From: Flavobacterium psychrolimnae
GTDB taxonomy: Bacteria > Bacteroidota > Bacteroidia > Flavobacteriales > Flavobacteriaceae
DNA length: 64,000 bases
Assembly (NCBI RefSeq): GCF_003312425.1
Contig: NZ_QNUX01000010.1
Coordinates: forward strand, 1 to 64,000
Direction: 5' to 3'
The notes below the pieces were generated by a model that was not told where the DNA came from, did no database searches, and saw nothing but the letters and a program-made list of their open reading frames with translations. Shown here piece after piece: positions 56,285 through 64,000 of the stretch (positions within the stretch are counted from its first letter, which is position 1; the number at the start of each line of letters is the position of its first letter). The position numbers and the translations under genes were made by a program.

Positions 56285-56563
56285 ATATTAATTCTAATTT
56301 TTTTAATGTAAAGATAAAGTATTTTAGAAGCGAGAAATCATTTATAATTGTGTTTCAACGCCTATTTATTACATAATTTACGGGTTCTAGTATCAAATTT
56401 CTTCTAATTTAATACTTAAACGAAATCTATTTCAGTTAATTGTCAGTTCGTCGTTATAATTTAGAAAAGAGTTTGCTTTGATGACAATTTCAGAATAGCT
56501 TTTGGAAATAAAAAGAAAAGGCTAACTTTATAAACGTTTTTACTCATTCAAATACTCAAACAA

Positions 56564-58642
56564 TTGTTCAAAAATCACCTTACTTTTCTTCTTTTTTTAT
56601 TTTGCACGACTATTGTTTTTAGCCAAGTAAAAAAAGACACGATAGCTCTTTCAGAAGTCACGTTGAAAGGTTCTCCAATCAAAAATGCACTTCAAAATGT
56701 TGCGGCATCCGTTTCAGTGATTACATCCGCTGACATTAATAAAAGTGACGGAATTATTTTGACTCCGATTCTAAATAAAATTCCCGGTGTGACAATGCAA
56801 CAAGGTGCTTTGAACACCAACAGGATTACGATTCGTGGTATTGGTGCCCGATCTCAATACGGAACCAATAAGATTAAAGCCTATTTTGATCGGATTCCAT
56901 TAACTTCTGGTGAAGGCGAAACTACGATTGATGATATTGATTTGGCTTCAATCGAAAAAATAGAAATCATAAAAGGACCAAATTCCACTAGTTTTGGATC
57001 CGGTTTGGGTGGTGTGATTCAGCTGTTTTCGAGAGAAACTCCTTTGTTGGAATCATTTGGAAAATCAACAGTTACTTTTGGGAGTTTTGGCTTGTTACAA
57101 AGCCGAATTTCCGCAGGTTACAGTGATTCCAAAACGAATGTATTCACAAGTTATACGGATTTACAAAGCGATGGATTTAGAGCCAATAGTTCCTATAAAA
57201 GAAAATCATTTAACCTGCACGGCAAACAAAAAATTAGTTCCAACGGAAGCTTGTCATTTTTAGGAACCTTCACCCGATTGAAAGCTTTTATTCCGAGTTC
57301 TATCAATGAGACTGATTTAAAAAATAATCCGGAGAAAGCAGCCGCTACTTGGGCTGCGGCACAAGGTTTTGAGTCGTATGATAAATTCATGCTCGGATTA
57401 GGGTACGACCATCAATTTTCTGAAAAATGGTCCATGCAAACTAGTGTTTTTTCTAATTTTAAAGACGCTTATGAGCCCAGACCTTTTGATATTTTGGATG
57501 AAAAAACAAGTACTGCAGGTTTTCGTTCCAATGTGAATTATAAAGACCGATTGTTTTCTTTGCCGTTTGAACTGAGTTTGGGAACCGAATTATTAACGGA
57601 AAAGTATGCGTATTCGCTTTTTGAAAATTTATACCAATCGCAACCGGGGCATGGGAGTATAAAAGGCGACGAGTTCAGCGCTATCAAACAAAATCGAAAT
57701 TATACCAACTACTTTTTACAAATGGAACTTTGGATTTCTGAAAAGCTGCATCTGGAAACTGGAGTGGCATTAAACACAACCAAATATTCGTTAGAAGATG
57801 TTTTTGAAAATAATTCCGGCAGTCAAAAAATGCCTTTTACTTTTGGAAATGTTTGGTCGCCAAGAGTTGGTTTGTCCTATAAAGTAAGCAATGGGAAAAA
57901 TATATTTACGTCCGTCAGCAAAGGATTTTCGGTTCCATCAGTTGCAGAAACATTAACTCCCGAAGGTCAAATAAATACCAATTTGAAACCAGAAATAGGT
58001 TGGAATTATGAATTGGGTTTTAAAGGAAATTGGCTTAAAAATAAAGTATACACGGAAGTAACGTTTTATACCACACAAATTGAAAATTTATTAGTGGCAC
58101 GACGCACCGCCAATGACCAATTTGTAGGGATTAATGCAGGCAGTAGTTCACATTCGGGTTTTGAATTCTTGGTTAATTACAAACTGTTGGAACTAACCCA
58201 ATTTCAAATTACACCCTATTTTTCAGGAGCGGTGAATAACTTTAAATTCAAAGAATTCTTGGATGGTGACGCGGGTTATTCGGGAAACCAACTTACGGGC
58301 GTTCCCGAAAAGCAATTTAATTTTGGAGTGGATTTAAACACCAAAAACGGATTTAGTGTAAACACGTCTTTCCGAACGATGGGTAAAATTCCGTTAAATG
58401 ATTCCAATACAAAATACAGTGAGCGGTATTCGTTGCTCGATATTAAAACGACGTATGTTTTTACGATTCTTAAAATCCTAAAAACAGAGCTGAATGCCGG
58501 AGTCAATAACGCATTGGATACCAAATATGCGGCTAATATTTTGCCTAACGCAGTTGGTTTTGGAAATGCTGCTCCACGTTATTTTTATCCAGGAAATCCC
58601 ATCAATTATTACGGTGGTTTTTCAGTAGCGTATGTTTTTTAG
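56564..58642 (+). CDS. TonB-dependent outer-membrane receptor
   Basis: 692 residues from a TTG start giving a good signal peptide (LLFLFCTTIVFSQ). The plug domain (about 40-150) includes TILNKIPGVTMQQGA-type text, RGIGARSQYGTNKIKAYFDR and IEIIKGPNSTSFGSG. A roughly 22-strand barrel follows, ending NPINYYGGFSVAYVF with the terminal Phe. There is no CarboxypepD_reg extension, so it is a small-molecule-type receptor. It is convergent to the cytochrome c and PQQ-type dehydrogenase genes. Confidence 0.88.
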   Translation: MFKNHLTFLLFLFCTTIVFSQVKKDTIALSEVTLKGSPIKNALQNVAASVSVITSADINKSDGIILTPILNKIPGVTMQQGALNTNRITIRGIGARSQYGTNKIKAYFDRIPLTSGEGETTIDDIDLASIEKIEIIKGPNSTSFGSGLGGVIQLFSRETPLLESFGKSTVTFGSFGLLQSRISAGYSDSKTNVFTSYTDLQSDGFRANSSYKRKSFNLHGKQKISSNGSLSFLGTFTRLKAFIPSSINETDLKNNPEKAAATWAAAQGFESYDKFMLGLGYDHQFSEKWSMQTSVFSNFKDAYEPRPFDILDEKTSTAGFRSNVNYKDRLFSLPFELSLGTELLTEKYAYSLFENLYQSQPGHGSIKGDEFSAIKQNRNYTNYFLQMELWISEKLHLETGVALNTTKYSLEDVFENNSGSQKMPFTFGNVWSPRVGLSYKVSNGKNIFTSVSKGFSVPSVAETLTPEGQINTNLKPEIGWNYELGFKGNWLKNKVYTEVTFYTTQIENLLVARRTANDQFVGINAGSSSHSGFEFLVNYKLLELTQFQITPYFSGAVNNFKFKEFLDGDAGYSGNQLTGVPEKQFNFGVDLNTKNGFSVNTSFRTMGKIPLNDSNTKYSERYSLLDIKTTYVFTILKILKTELNAGVNNALDTKYAANILPNAVGFGNAAPRYFYPGNPINYYGGFSVAYVF

Positions 58643-58664
58643 ATAGAAATCCTAAGTCTGCATT

Positions 58665-59108
58665 TTATTTTTTGATGGCAGCAACTTCTTTCTCGGTTAC
58701 AACTTTCGTTTGTTTATTGCTCCAAGAAGTCATAATGTAATTCATCACATCAGCCACTTCCTGATCCGTAAGTCCCATTGCCGGCATGCTGCTATTGTAC
58801 TTTGTTTTATTGACAACAATTTCGCCACTTTGTCCAAATTTTACGGCAGTAATACTTTCATTTCTCTTGGTTTTCAACCAGTCAGAACCGTCAAGAGGAG
58901 GGAAGTTCTTAGTGTCTCCTTTGCCATTTGCGCCATGACATTGCATGCAAAAATCAGCATAAATTTCTTTTCCGGGTGACTGAAGTTTTGAAATAACAGC
59001 GGTTTCGGTATTCAAGTCAATATAGTTGTCTGCGGAAAATGGGTTTTCGAAAGAGAAGCTTCCCAATACAAACACACCAAATCCCCAAAATAATTTCGTT
59101 GTCAACAT
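58665..59108 (-). CDS. Exported c-type cytochrome
   Basis: 147 residues. Heme-binding CMQCH (Cys54, Cys57, His58) and a downstream Met candidate in SSMPAMGLTDQEVADVMNYI indicate a class I cytochrome c. N-terminal hydrophobic segment serves as signal or anchor. Its start is 4 bases after the PQQ-type dehydrogenase stop codon, so it is the probable electron acceptor. Confidence 0.9.
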   Translation of the reverse strand: MLTTKLFWGFGVFVLGSFSFENPFSADNYIDLNTETAVISKLQSPGKEIYADFCMQCHGANGKGDTKNFPPLDGSDWLKTKRNESITAVKFGQSGEIVVNKTKYNSSMPAMGLTDQEVADVMNYIMTSWSNKQTKVVTEKEVAAIKK

Positions 59109-59111
59109 AAT

Positions 59112-60236
59112 TTAATTCGGTATAATTTTGAGTATTCCTTTTCCTTCAACGCCCATATAAATATAGCCATCCGGACCTTGCACCACATTACGCACACGAC
59201 CAATATCGGTTGCAATTTTTTGTCTGCCTATAACTTCATTGCCTTTCAATTTTAGCAATTCAAGATATTGGAATTTTAAAGAACCAACCAACAAATGTCC
59301 TTTCCAGTCTGGATATTTATCACCGGTTACAAAAGTCATTCCGCTTGGCGCGATAGACGGCAACCAATAATAAATAGGTTTTTCAATGCCAGGTTTTTCG
59401 TTTTTTTTACTAATTGTTGTGCCGTCATAATCGATACCATAAGTAACAACTGGCCATCCGTAATTTGCTCCTTTTTTGATAATATTAATTTCATCTCCAC
59501 CTTGAGGACCGTGTTCATGCGCCCAAATGGCTCCTGTTACTGGATTTTTGGCCATTCCTTGCGGATTGCGATTCCCGTAGGTATATATTGCTTCTTTTGC
59601 TCCGGTCTGACCTACAAAAGGATTGTCTTTAGGAATTGTTCCATCATCATTTAATCGGTATATTTTTCCGCCATCGCGTTTAATATCTTGCGGATTTACA
59701 AAATGCTCACCACGTTCTCCAATAGAGAAATACAAATAGCCATCGTTGTCAAATACAATGCGGGAACCAAAATGCTGTCCTTTTGTAGTGTTCGGAGTAG
59801 CTTTATAAAGTGATTCGATTTGTGTAAGACTTCCGTCCAATAATTTTGCTCGAATGAGTTTTGTGTGGCCGCCGGTTCCTTCACCTTCATCTGAAGCAAA
59901 AGTCATATAAATCCAGCCGTTTTTAGCATAATTAGGATGTAAAACAATATCTAGCAATCCGCCTTGTCCTCGAGAATATACTTTGGGAACATTTTTTATT
60001 TCGGTTTTTATACCATTTTTCACATGATATAAAACACCACTTTTTTCGGTAACTAACATGCTGCCGTCTGGCAACCAAGTCATACCCCAAGGGATAGCAA
60101 TATCGGAGGCTACGGTTTCAAGCGTATAGTTTTTTACTTCGTCTTTAAGAGCAATGTCATTGGATTTTACCTGCGCATCGCAACTGAAAGAAAGAAAGGA
60201 TATAATTGAAAGTGAAACTAATGTGATTTTTTTCAT
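59112..60236 (-). CDS. PQQ-dependent sugar dehydrogenase (soluble glucose dehydrogenase-like)
   Basis: 374 residues. Lipoprotein-like signal (ISFLSFSC). A six-bladed propeller of GDH/Yli family is indicated by IPWGMTWLPDGSMLVTEKSG, GQGGLLDIVLHPNYAKNGW, GQHFGSRIVFDNDGYLYFSI and HEHGPQGGDEIN. These enzymes oxidise aldoses and related substrates using PQQ and pass electrons to a cytochrome. No PQQ synthesis genes are present in the window. Confidence 0.9.
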   Translation of the reverse strand: MKKITLVSLSIISFLSFSCDAQVKSNDIALKDEVKNYTLETVASDIAIPWGMTWLPDGSMLVTEKSGVLYHVKNGIKTEIKNVPKVYSRGQGGLLDIVLHPNYAKNGWIYMTFASDEGEGTGGHTKLIRAKLLDGSLTQIESLYKATPNTTKGQHFGSRIVFDNDGYLYFSIGERGEHFVNPQDIKRDGGKIYRLNDDGTIPKDNPFVGQTGAKEAIYTYGNRNPQGMAKNPVTGAIWAHEHGPQGGDEINIIKKGANYGWPVVTYGIDYDGTTISKKNEKPGIEKPIYYWLPSIAPSGMTFVTGDKYPDWKGHLLVGSLKFQYLELLKLKGNEVIGRQKIATDIGRVRNVVQGPDGYIYMGVEGKGILKIIPN

Positions 60237-60404
60237 GAGTTAGGTTTTTGAGTCTTTGTAAGACATAAATCTTTTTAAAGGTAGTAAAAGAGGATTTAAA
60301 TATTCAATTCAGTATATAATTTTTCGTATAATTAACAAAACAATGCGATTTGAGTTCTGTTTTGATTATCAGATTTCAAGTCAAAATTTGGAATGGGGCA
60401 TAAA

Positions 60405-60432
60405 AAAACCACCTAAAAATCTAGGTGGTTTT
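60405..60432 (-). terminator. Terminator after the glycoside hydrolase gene
   Basis: An 11-bp stem (AAAACCACCTA paired with TAGGTGGTTTT) with a 6-base loop, and on the minus strand a T run directly after, 13 bases past the stop codon. Confidence 0.85.
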
Positions 60433-60444
60433 AATGTAATTTAC

Positions 60445-62775
60445 TTATTTCTTAACGCTGTACTTTGTAGTTCTGGCGTCTTTAATTATCCCTTTCCAGT
60501 TTAATCCAAAACCAAAATCATACACATTTCCAGCAGCATCCTTATAGGGAATCATGTCATGAGGAACGTCTTCCAGTTGCTTTTCAACAGTTGACATATT
60601 CAAAGGCATTTGTAAAGGCAACAATCCGGAAGGTTCTGTTTTACCGGAAACAATATCCAACAATGCTTCTACTTGTACGCCAAATTCTCCCACGATGGCA
60701 TCAACCTCTTTTTCAAATTCTCCAAAAACCATTGGATTAGAAATATTCACAGATACTAATACTGGCTTTCCATTCATGGCTTTTTTAGTTTCCAGAATGG
60801 TATTTAAATCTGGATATGAATTTGATTTTGATGTTTTATTCAAATACGAGCGGTTCGTAATCGTTGGGTCAATCACAGGATCTCCGGCAGCAATACTTTG
60901 CGCTCTGGCATCGACTGCGGTATAGTCTTTTAATTGTAAACTGATTGGCACATATCCATTTCCACCGGATTCTCTGTCGGCTCTGCTGTATCCGCCACTG
61001 ATAGGGCTTTTGATAAATACAATCGCAAAATCCGCTTTAGCAGGATCATCCGTTACTGTGTAATATTTTTTAATTAATTCTAAATTAACCGGATATTCAA
61101 TTTTTTCAGGTGATGGTTGACCAAAAAAATTGATTCCCGCTTGAGTAACTCTTTTTGGGATATAAACAGTCTTTCCTTTTGCGATTGGTAAGGTTTTATT
61201 TTGGTTTTTAATCATCACAACAGACTTTAATTGCGCGTCATATCCTGCTTTCATAAAATCAGGTTTTCCCACAATAGCTTTGGTCTCATTAGGGTCTAAA
61301 TAAGAGTTTTCGAATAATCCCACTCGGAATATATTCAAAAGCAAACGAACTGCAGATTGCTCAAAACGCTTGCGCATGAATGATTCACCGTGTTCTTTTA
61401 TTCCCATTTGGTAGGCTTCAAGCACTGGATTAATGTCATTATTCCCTCCAAATTGATCCACTCCAGCCATCAAAACTTTATAATGTCTTTCGGCTACACT
61501 TAATTTTTCAACACCCCAAGATTTTCCTGAAAAAACATCTGGTTTAGGTCCTTCATCTGCAGTAATTAACCAATCGGTGCAAACAACTCCATCATACCCG
61601 TATTGGTCTCTTAACAAATCTGTAATGATGTATTTACTGAATCCGTTACCCACATTTTCACCGTATTTTTTATCCTGACCATACGAAATCGTGTAATACG
61701 GCATCACTGCTGAGGCTTTTTTAGTTGCACCTTTTAATTGAAAAGCACCTTCGGTAAAGGGTTTTAAATGGGTTTCGAAATTATTTCCAGGATACACTGC
61801 AAATTTCCCGTACGCAAAATGACCATCACGACCTCCCTCTTCAGGACCGCCACTTGGCCAGTGTTTGACCATCGCATTAACGCTTTGATTTCCCCATCCT
61901 TCATAAGCTTTTATCGATTTTGGAGACGTTTGAAATCCATCTACATATGCTCTAGCCATATCTGTTGCCAGTTTTGGGTCTTCGCCAAAAGTACCCACAA
62001 AACGATTCCATCTTGGCTCTGTCGCTAAATCAATTTGTGGCGATAGTGCTGTGGTGATTCCCATAGCTCTGTATTCTTTGGCTGCAATAGCACCAAATTG
62101 TTCTGTAATAGCAGCATCAAAAGTAGCAGCTAATCCTAATTCTTCCGGCCATTGTGATATAGCGCCACCGGAACCGGCATTGTATTCGGCATCTTTATTG
62201 GCTCCATTTCTTGGATCAGAACTGTTATTGGAAGGAATTCCCATTCCAATACCTTCTACTAATGCTTGTATATTATTATTCCATGCTGCGGCCACTACTG
62301 GACTTTCAACAGAGGTCATTAGTACATGACGTAAATTATCTTTGGTTAAAAATGCAATTTGCTGATCAGACAAATCAGACGATTTTGCACCACTTTTAGA
62401 AAATGGTTTTTCATTATAGGTTCCGGTAAACATTCCTGCTTCGGCTGCAGGAATAGCCTGATGCCTGCTATATAACATTAACCCAGCCATTTGTTCTACC
62501 GTCATTTTAGAGGCAAGATCTTTGGCACGTTCCGCTACCGTTTTTCTCCAATCTTCATAAATATCTAACTTTCCATTTTTGTTGAGGTCTTTAAAAGCCA
62601 AGCCGTCTGCTTGTATGATTTTAATTCCTGATTTTGGAGAATATCCTAATATTTGTCCTCCTTGGTTTTGAACAATGTTATGGGAATCTTTGGGTGTTTC
62701 AGTCCACTTAGTTTGCGCCTTCAATGATACAGCTAGTAACAATAAAGACGGGAGGAGGAAGATTTTTGATTTCAT
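60445..62775 (-). CDS. Glycoside hydrolase family 3 (beta-glucosidase-type) secreted enzyme
   Basis: 776 residues with signal peptide (LLLLAVSLKAQ). The nucleophile region VVCTDWLI (Asp401) and the KHWPSGGPEEGGRD segment (about 304-316) are GH3 motifs. The C-terminal domain is complete. An EF-hand-like DLNKNGKLDIYEDW (63-76) precedes the barrel. It probably cleaves beta-linked glucosides or xylosides from oligosaccharides in the periplasm or outside the cell. No type IX sorting domain is seen. Confidence 0.92.
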   Translation of the reverse strand: MKSKIFLLPSLLLLAVSLKAQTKWTETPKDSHNIVQNQGGQILGYSPKSGIKIIQADGLAFKDLNKNGKLDIYEDWRKTVAERAKDLASKMTVEQMAGLMLYSRHQAIPAAEAGMFTGTYNEKPFSKSGAKSSDLSDQQIAFLTKDNLRHVLMTSVESPVVAAAWNNNIQALVEGIGMGIPSNNSSDPRNGANKDAEYNAGSGGAISQWPEELGLAATFDAAITEQFGAIAAKEYRAMGITTALSPQIDLATEPRWNRFVGTFGEDPKLATDMARAYVDGFQTSPKSIKAYEGWGNQSVNAMVKHWPSGGPEEGGRDGHFAYGKFAVYPGNNFETHLKPFTEGAFQLKGATKKASAVMPYYTISYGQDKKYGENVGNGFSKYIITDLLRDQYGYDGVVCTDWLITADEGPKPDVFSGKSWGVEKLSVAERHYKVLMAGVDQFGGNNDINPVLEAYQMGIKEHGESFMRKRFEQSAVRLLLNIFRVGLFENSYLDPNETKAIVGKPDFMKAGYDAQLKSVVMIKNQNKTLPIAKGKTVYIPKRVTQAGINFFGQPSPEKIEYPVNLELIKKYYTVTDDPAKADFAIVFIKSPISGGYSRADRESGGNGYVPISLQLKDYTAVDARAQSIAAGDPVIDPTITNRSYLNKTSKSNSYPDLNTILETKKAMNGKPVLVSVNISNPMVFGEFEKEVDAIVGEFGVQVEALLDIVSGKTEPSGLLPLQMPLNMSTVEKQLEDVPHDMIPYKDAAGNVYDFGFGLNWKGIIKDARTTKYSVKK

Positions 62776-63135
62776 GATGGTTTATTTATCAGTGTAATAG
62801 CATTTTATAGTTTCCAAATGTAAAAAATAAATGTGTTATTTCGACACATTGAAAAATTATTTTTTGGTTATTCCAATATGATTTAAATACCACATTAATT
62901 ATTGCCTCTCATAGCTTAATTATGTTGGTGATTTGTATTTATTGTTTAACTTTGCGTCAAAATATTTAAACAAAATATTCTTTTTTTAAAATTTCGGAAT
63001 CGTCTTTTGTTTTGAGTAAAATTTGGTAATCAAACAATACTTTTGAACGAATAAATATTTTGAATTCGTTTTGAAAAAATCATACATGAAACCAGTCGGT
63101 ATTAATTATTTATCTTTAAATAAAAGAAAAAGTAA
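62776..63135. other. 360-base divergent intergenic region
   Basis: AT-rich region between the glycoside hydrolase (minus) and DUF2452 (plus) genes. It holds one good plus-strand promoter (62925-62954). No RNA gene or repeat is visible. A short ATG-started frame at 63086 overlaps the DUF2452 gene out of frame and appears to be chance. Confidence 0.6.
62925..62954 (+). promoter_or_regulatory. Good Bacteroidota promoter upstream of the DUF2452 gene
   Basis: TTG (62925-62927), 19 bases, then TAACTTTG (62947-62954): a close fit to the -33/-7 consensus. The leader to the ATG at 63136 would be about 175 bases. Confidence 0.6.
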
Positions 63136-63555
63136 ATGGAAAATAAAAAACCAGATAATGTTGTATACACAGTTGAAGCGGGATATAATGCCAATATTTT
63201 GCCTTACGCAACTGGAGTTGGCGCACCCGTAATTCGAGTTGATGATGTGGTTTCTTGGAAAAGTAGAGGAATTGACAATGTGAATAAAGAGCTAGGGAAT
63301 AAATTTAATGAACTCAAGCTTCAATATGAAAAGTTAATGCAAGAATACGAATGGAACGAATTAGTATACAGTGCTAAATTTTCATTTGAACCCGTTATTG
63401 GCGAAATTTATCATTTGTACAGAGATGCTGCAGGCGTAAATTTTCTTTCGTTGATAGGTCCGAACGAATGGAACAAAGAACACATAGGTACTTTTAAACT
63501 CAACAGTGATAAAAAATGGATTCTCCTGAATGCAGTTGATTCGCAGCTGTACTAA
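63136..63555 (+). CDS. DUF2452 family protein
   Basis: 139 residues, cytoplasmic, no signal. KLQYEKLMQEYEWNELVYSA and EPVIGEIYHLYRD followed by FLSLIGPNEW are the conserved blocks of DUF2452. The function is unknown. It is preceded by a promoter with a long leader, and stands alone. Confidence 0.87.
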   Translation: MENKKPDNVVYTVEAGYNANILPYATGVGAPVIRVDDVVSWKSRGIDNVNKELGNKFNELKLQYEKLMQEYEWNELVYSAKFSFEPVIGEIYHLYRDAAGVNFLSLIGPNEWNKEHIGTFKLNSDKKWILLNAVDSQLY

Positions 63556-63759
63556 TCTAAAATAATCGAGATAATTTGGAGATAGAGCGTTTCTTCATAT
63601 TTCTAAAAACAGAATAGTTTTCTAAAATGGCATTGAACTCATAGTGTTGTTTTCTTTGTATTTTACGTGTGATTTTTAATTTTTTTATTCAAGATTGGCA
63701 ATAAATCCTAATCGTTCTTTTTTAATTGTATTTTTATCCGGGCACTAATAAAAGGAACT

Positions 63760-64000
63760 ATGGAAGAAATTTTAAGACAACAAATTGAGAAAATTGTACC
63801 ATTAACAGATGATGAATTTCGATTAGTGCTGTCTCACTTTTCGGTTGGTAATTATAAAAAACATCAATATATTGTTCAGCAGGAAAATCCTGTTCCTTAT
63901 GTTCATTTTGTTGTAAAAGGATTATTGAAATCTTTTTATATAGACAAATCAGGTAAGAATCATGTCCTGCAATTCGCGATGGAAGACTGGTGGATAACGG
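63760..64000 (+). CDS. Crp/Fnr family regulator, N-terminal part (cut by window edge)
   Basis: The first 80 codons are visible. LTDDEFRLVLSHFSVGNYKK and IVQQENPVPYVHFVVKGLLK are the start of a cyclic-nucleotide-binding-like beta barrel. The DNA-binding helix-turn-helix would follow beyond the window. It starts at ATG 63760; a near-match -7 box (TATTTTTA at 63729-63736) lies upstream. Confidence 0.8.
   Translation, partial: MEEILRQQIEKIVPLTDDEFRLVLSHFSVGNYKKHQYIVQQENPVPYVHFVVKGLLKSFYIDKSGKNHVLQFAMEDWWIT

Noticed and set aside
60445-62775. Type IX secretion sorting signal at the end of the glycoside hydrolase
   Set aside because: The C-terminus (ending TTKYSVKK) lacks the conserved sorting-domain pattern.
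63086-63240. Short ATG-started frame overlapping the DUF2452 start
   Set aside because: It runs out of frame through a recognised gene and shows no motif, so it is a shadow frame.

Overview
The window looks like a chromosomal segment of a Flavobacterium-like member of the Bacteroidota. The evidence is the AT-rich sequence, Bacteroidota-type promoters (TAnnTTTG at -7, sometimes with TTG about 17-21 bases upstream), several apparent TTG starts, and lineage-typical families: SprE of the type IX secretion/gliding system, GLPGLI protein, DUF4254, DUF4292, DUF5687, DUF6427-like and CarboxypepD_reg-like proteins. No rRNA, tRNA, CRISPR array or prophage was seen.

Layout. 1-99 is the tip of an IS3-family insertion sequence, followed by tatA (minus). 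504-5183 holds a LytM-less membrane protein, a GH3-type adenylate-forming enzyme, a CarboxypepD_reg-like protein and a 559-residue protein with a nucleoside-phosphorylase-like C-terminus. 5192-22036 is a surface polysaccharide locus: Wzz-like protein, GT2, GT39, GT4 and DUF1972-type glycosyltransferases, methyltransferase, flippase, two polymerase/ligase-like membrane proteins, UDP-xylose-synthase-like SDR, initiating sugar-phosphate transferase, and a CapK/PaaK-like AMP ligase read towards it. 22148-27353 is mostly housekeeping: purD, upp, DUF4254 and a GT9 enzyme. 27585-31229 pairs an outer-membrane barrel with a GLPGLI protein. 31291-37301 has unknown genes, a ferredoxin-type reductase and a PadR / DUF5687 permease / ABC ATPase group.

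37302-37614 is a non-coding gap filled with strong inverted repeats, including a roughly 98-base structured element whose core resembles a second element at 49022-49111. 37615-46427 runs sprE, bactofilin, atpI, a small membrane protein and atpBEFHAG; atpD and atpC are absent. 46513-54183 contains a GNAT enzyme, a second flippase, dut, a sugar nucleotidyltransferase, a TPR protein, a DUF4292 lipoprotein and an EnvC-like protein. 54395-56284 is a deacetylase plus TIM-barrel-like lipoprotein pair. 56564-60236 places a TonB-dependent receptor convergent to a PQQ-type sugar dehydrogenase/cytochrome c pair. A glycoside hydrolase family 3 enzyme, a DUF2452 protein and the start of a Crp/Fnr regulator close the window.

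Main theme: envelope biology, i.e. polysaccharide synthesis and export, outer-membrane transport, secretion/gliding and cell-wall remodelling, interleaved with energy and nucleotide metabolism. The most unusual non-coding signals are the two related structured repeats, the dispersed-repeat fragment in the padR leader, and the hairpins inside the atp operon.
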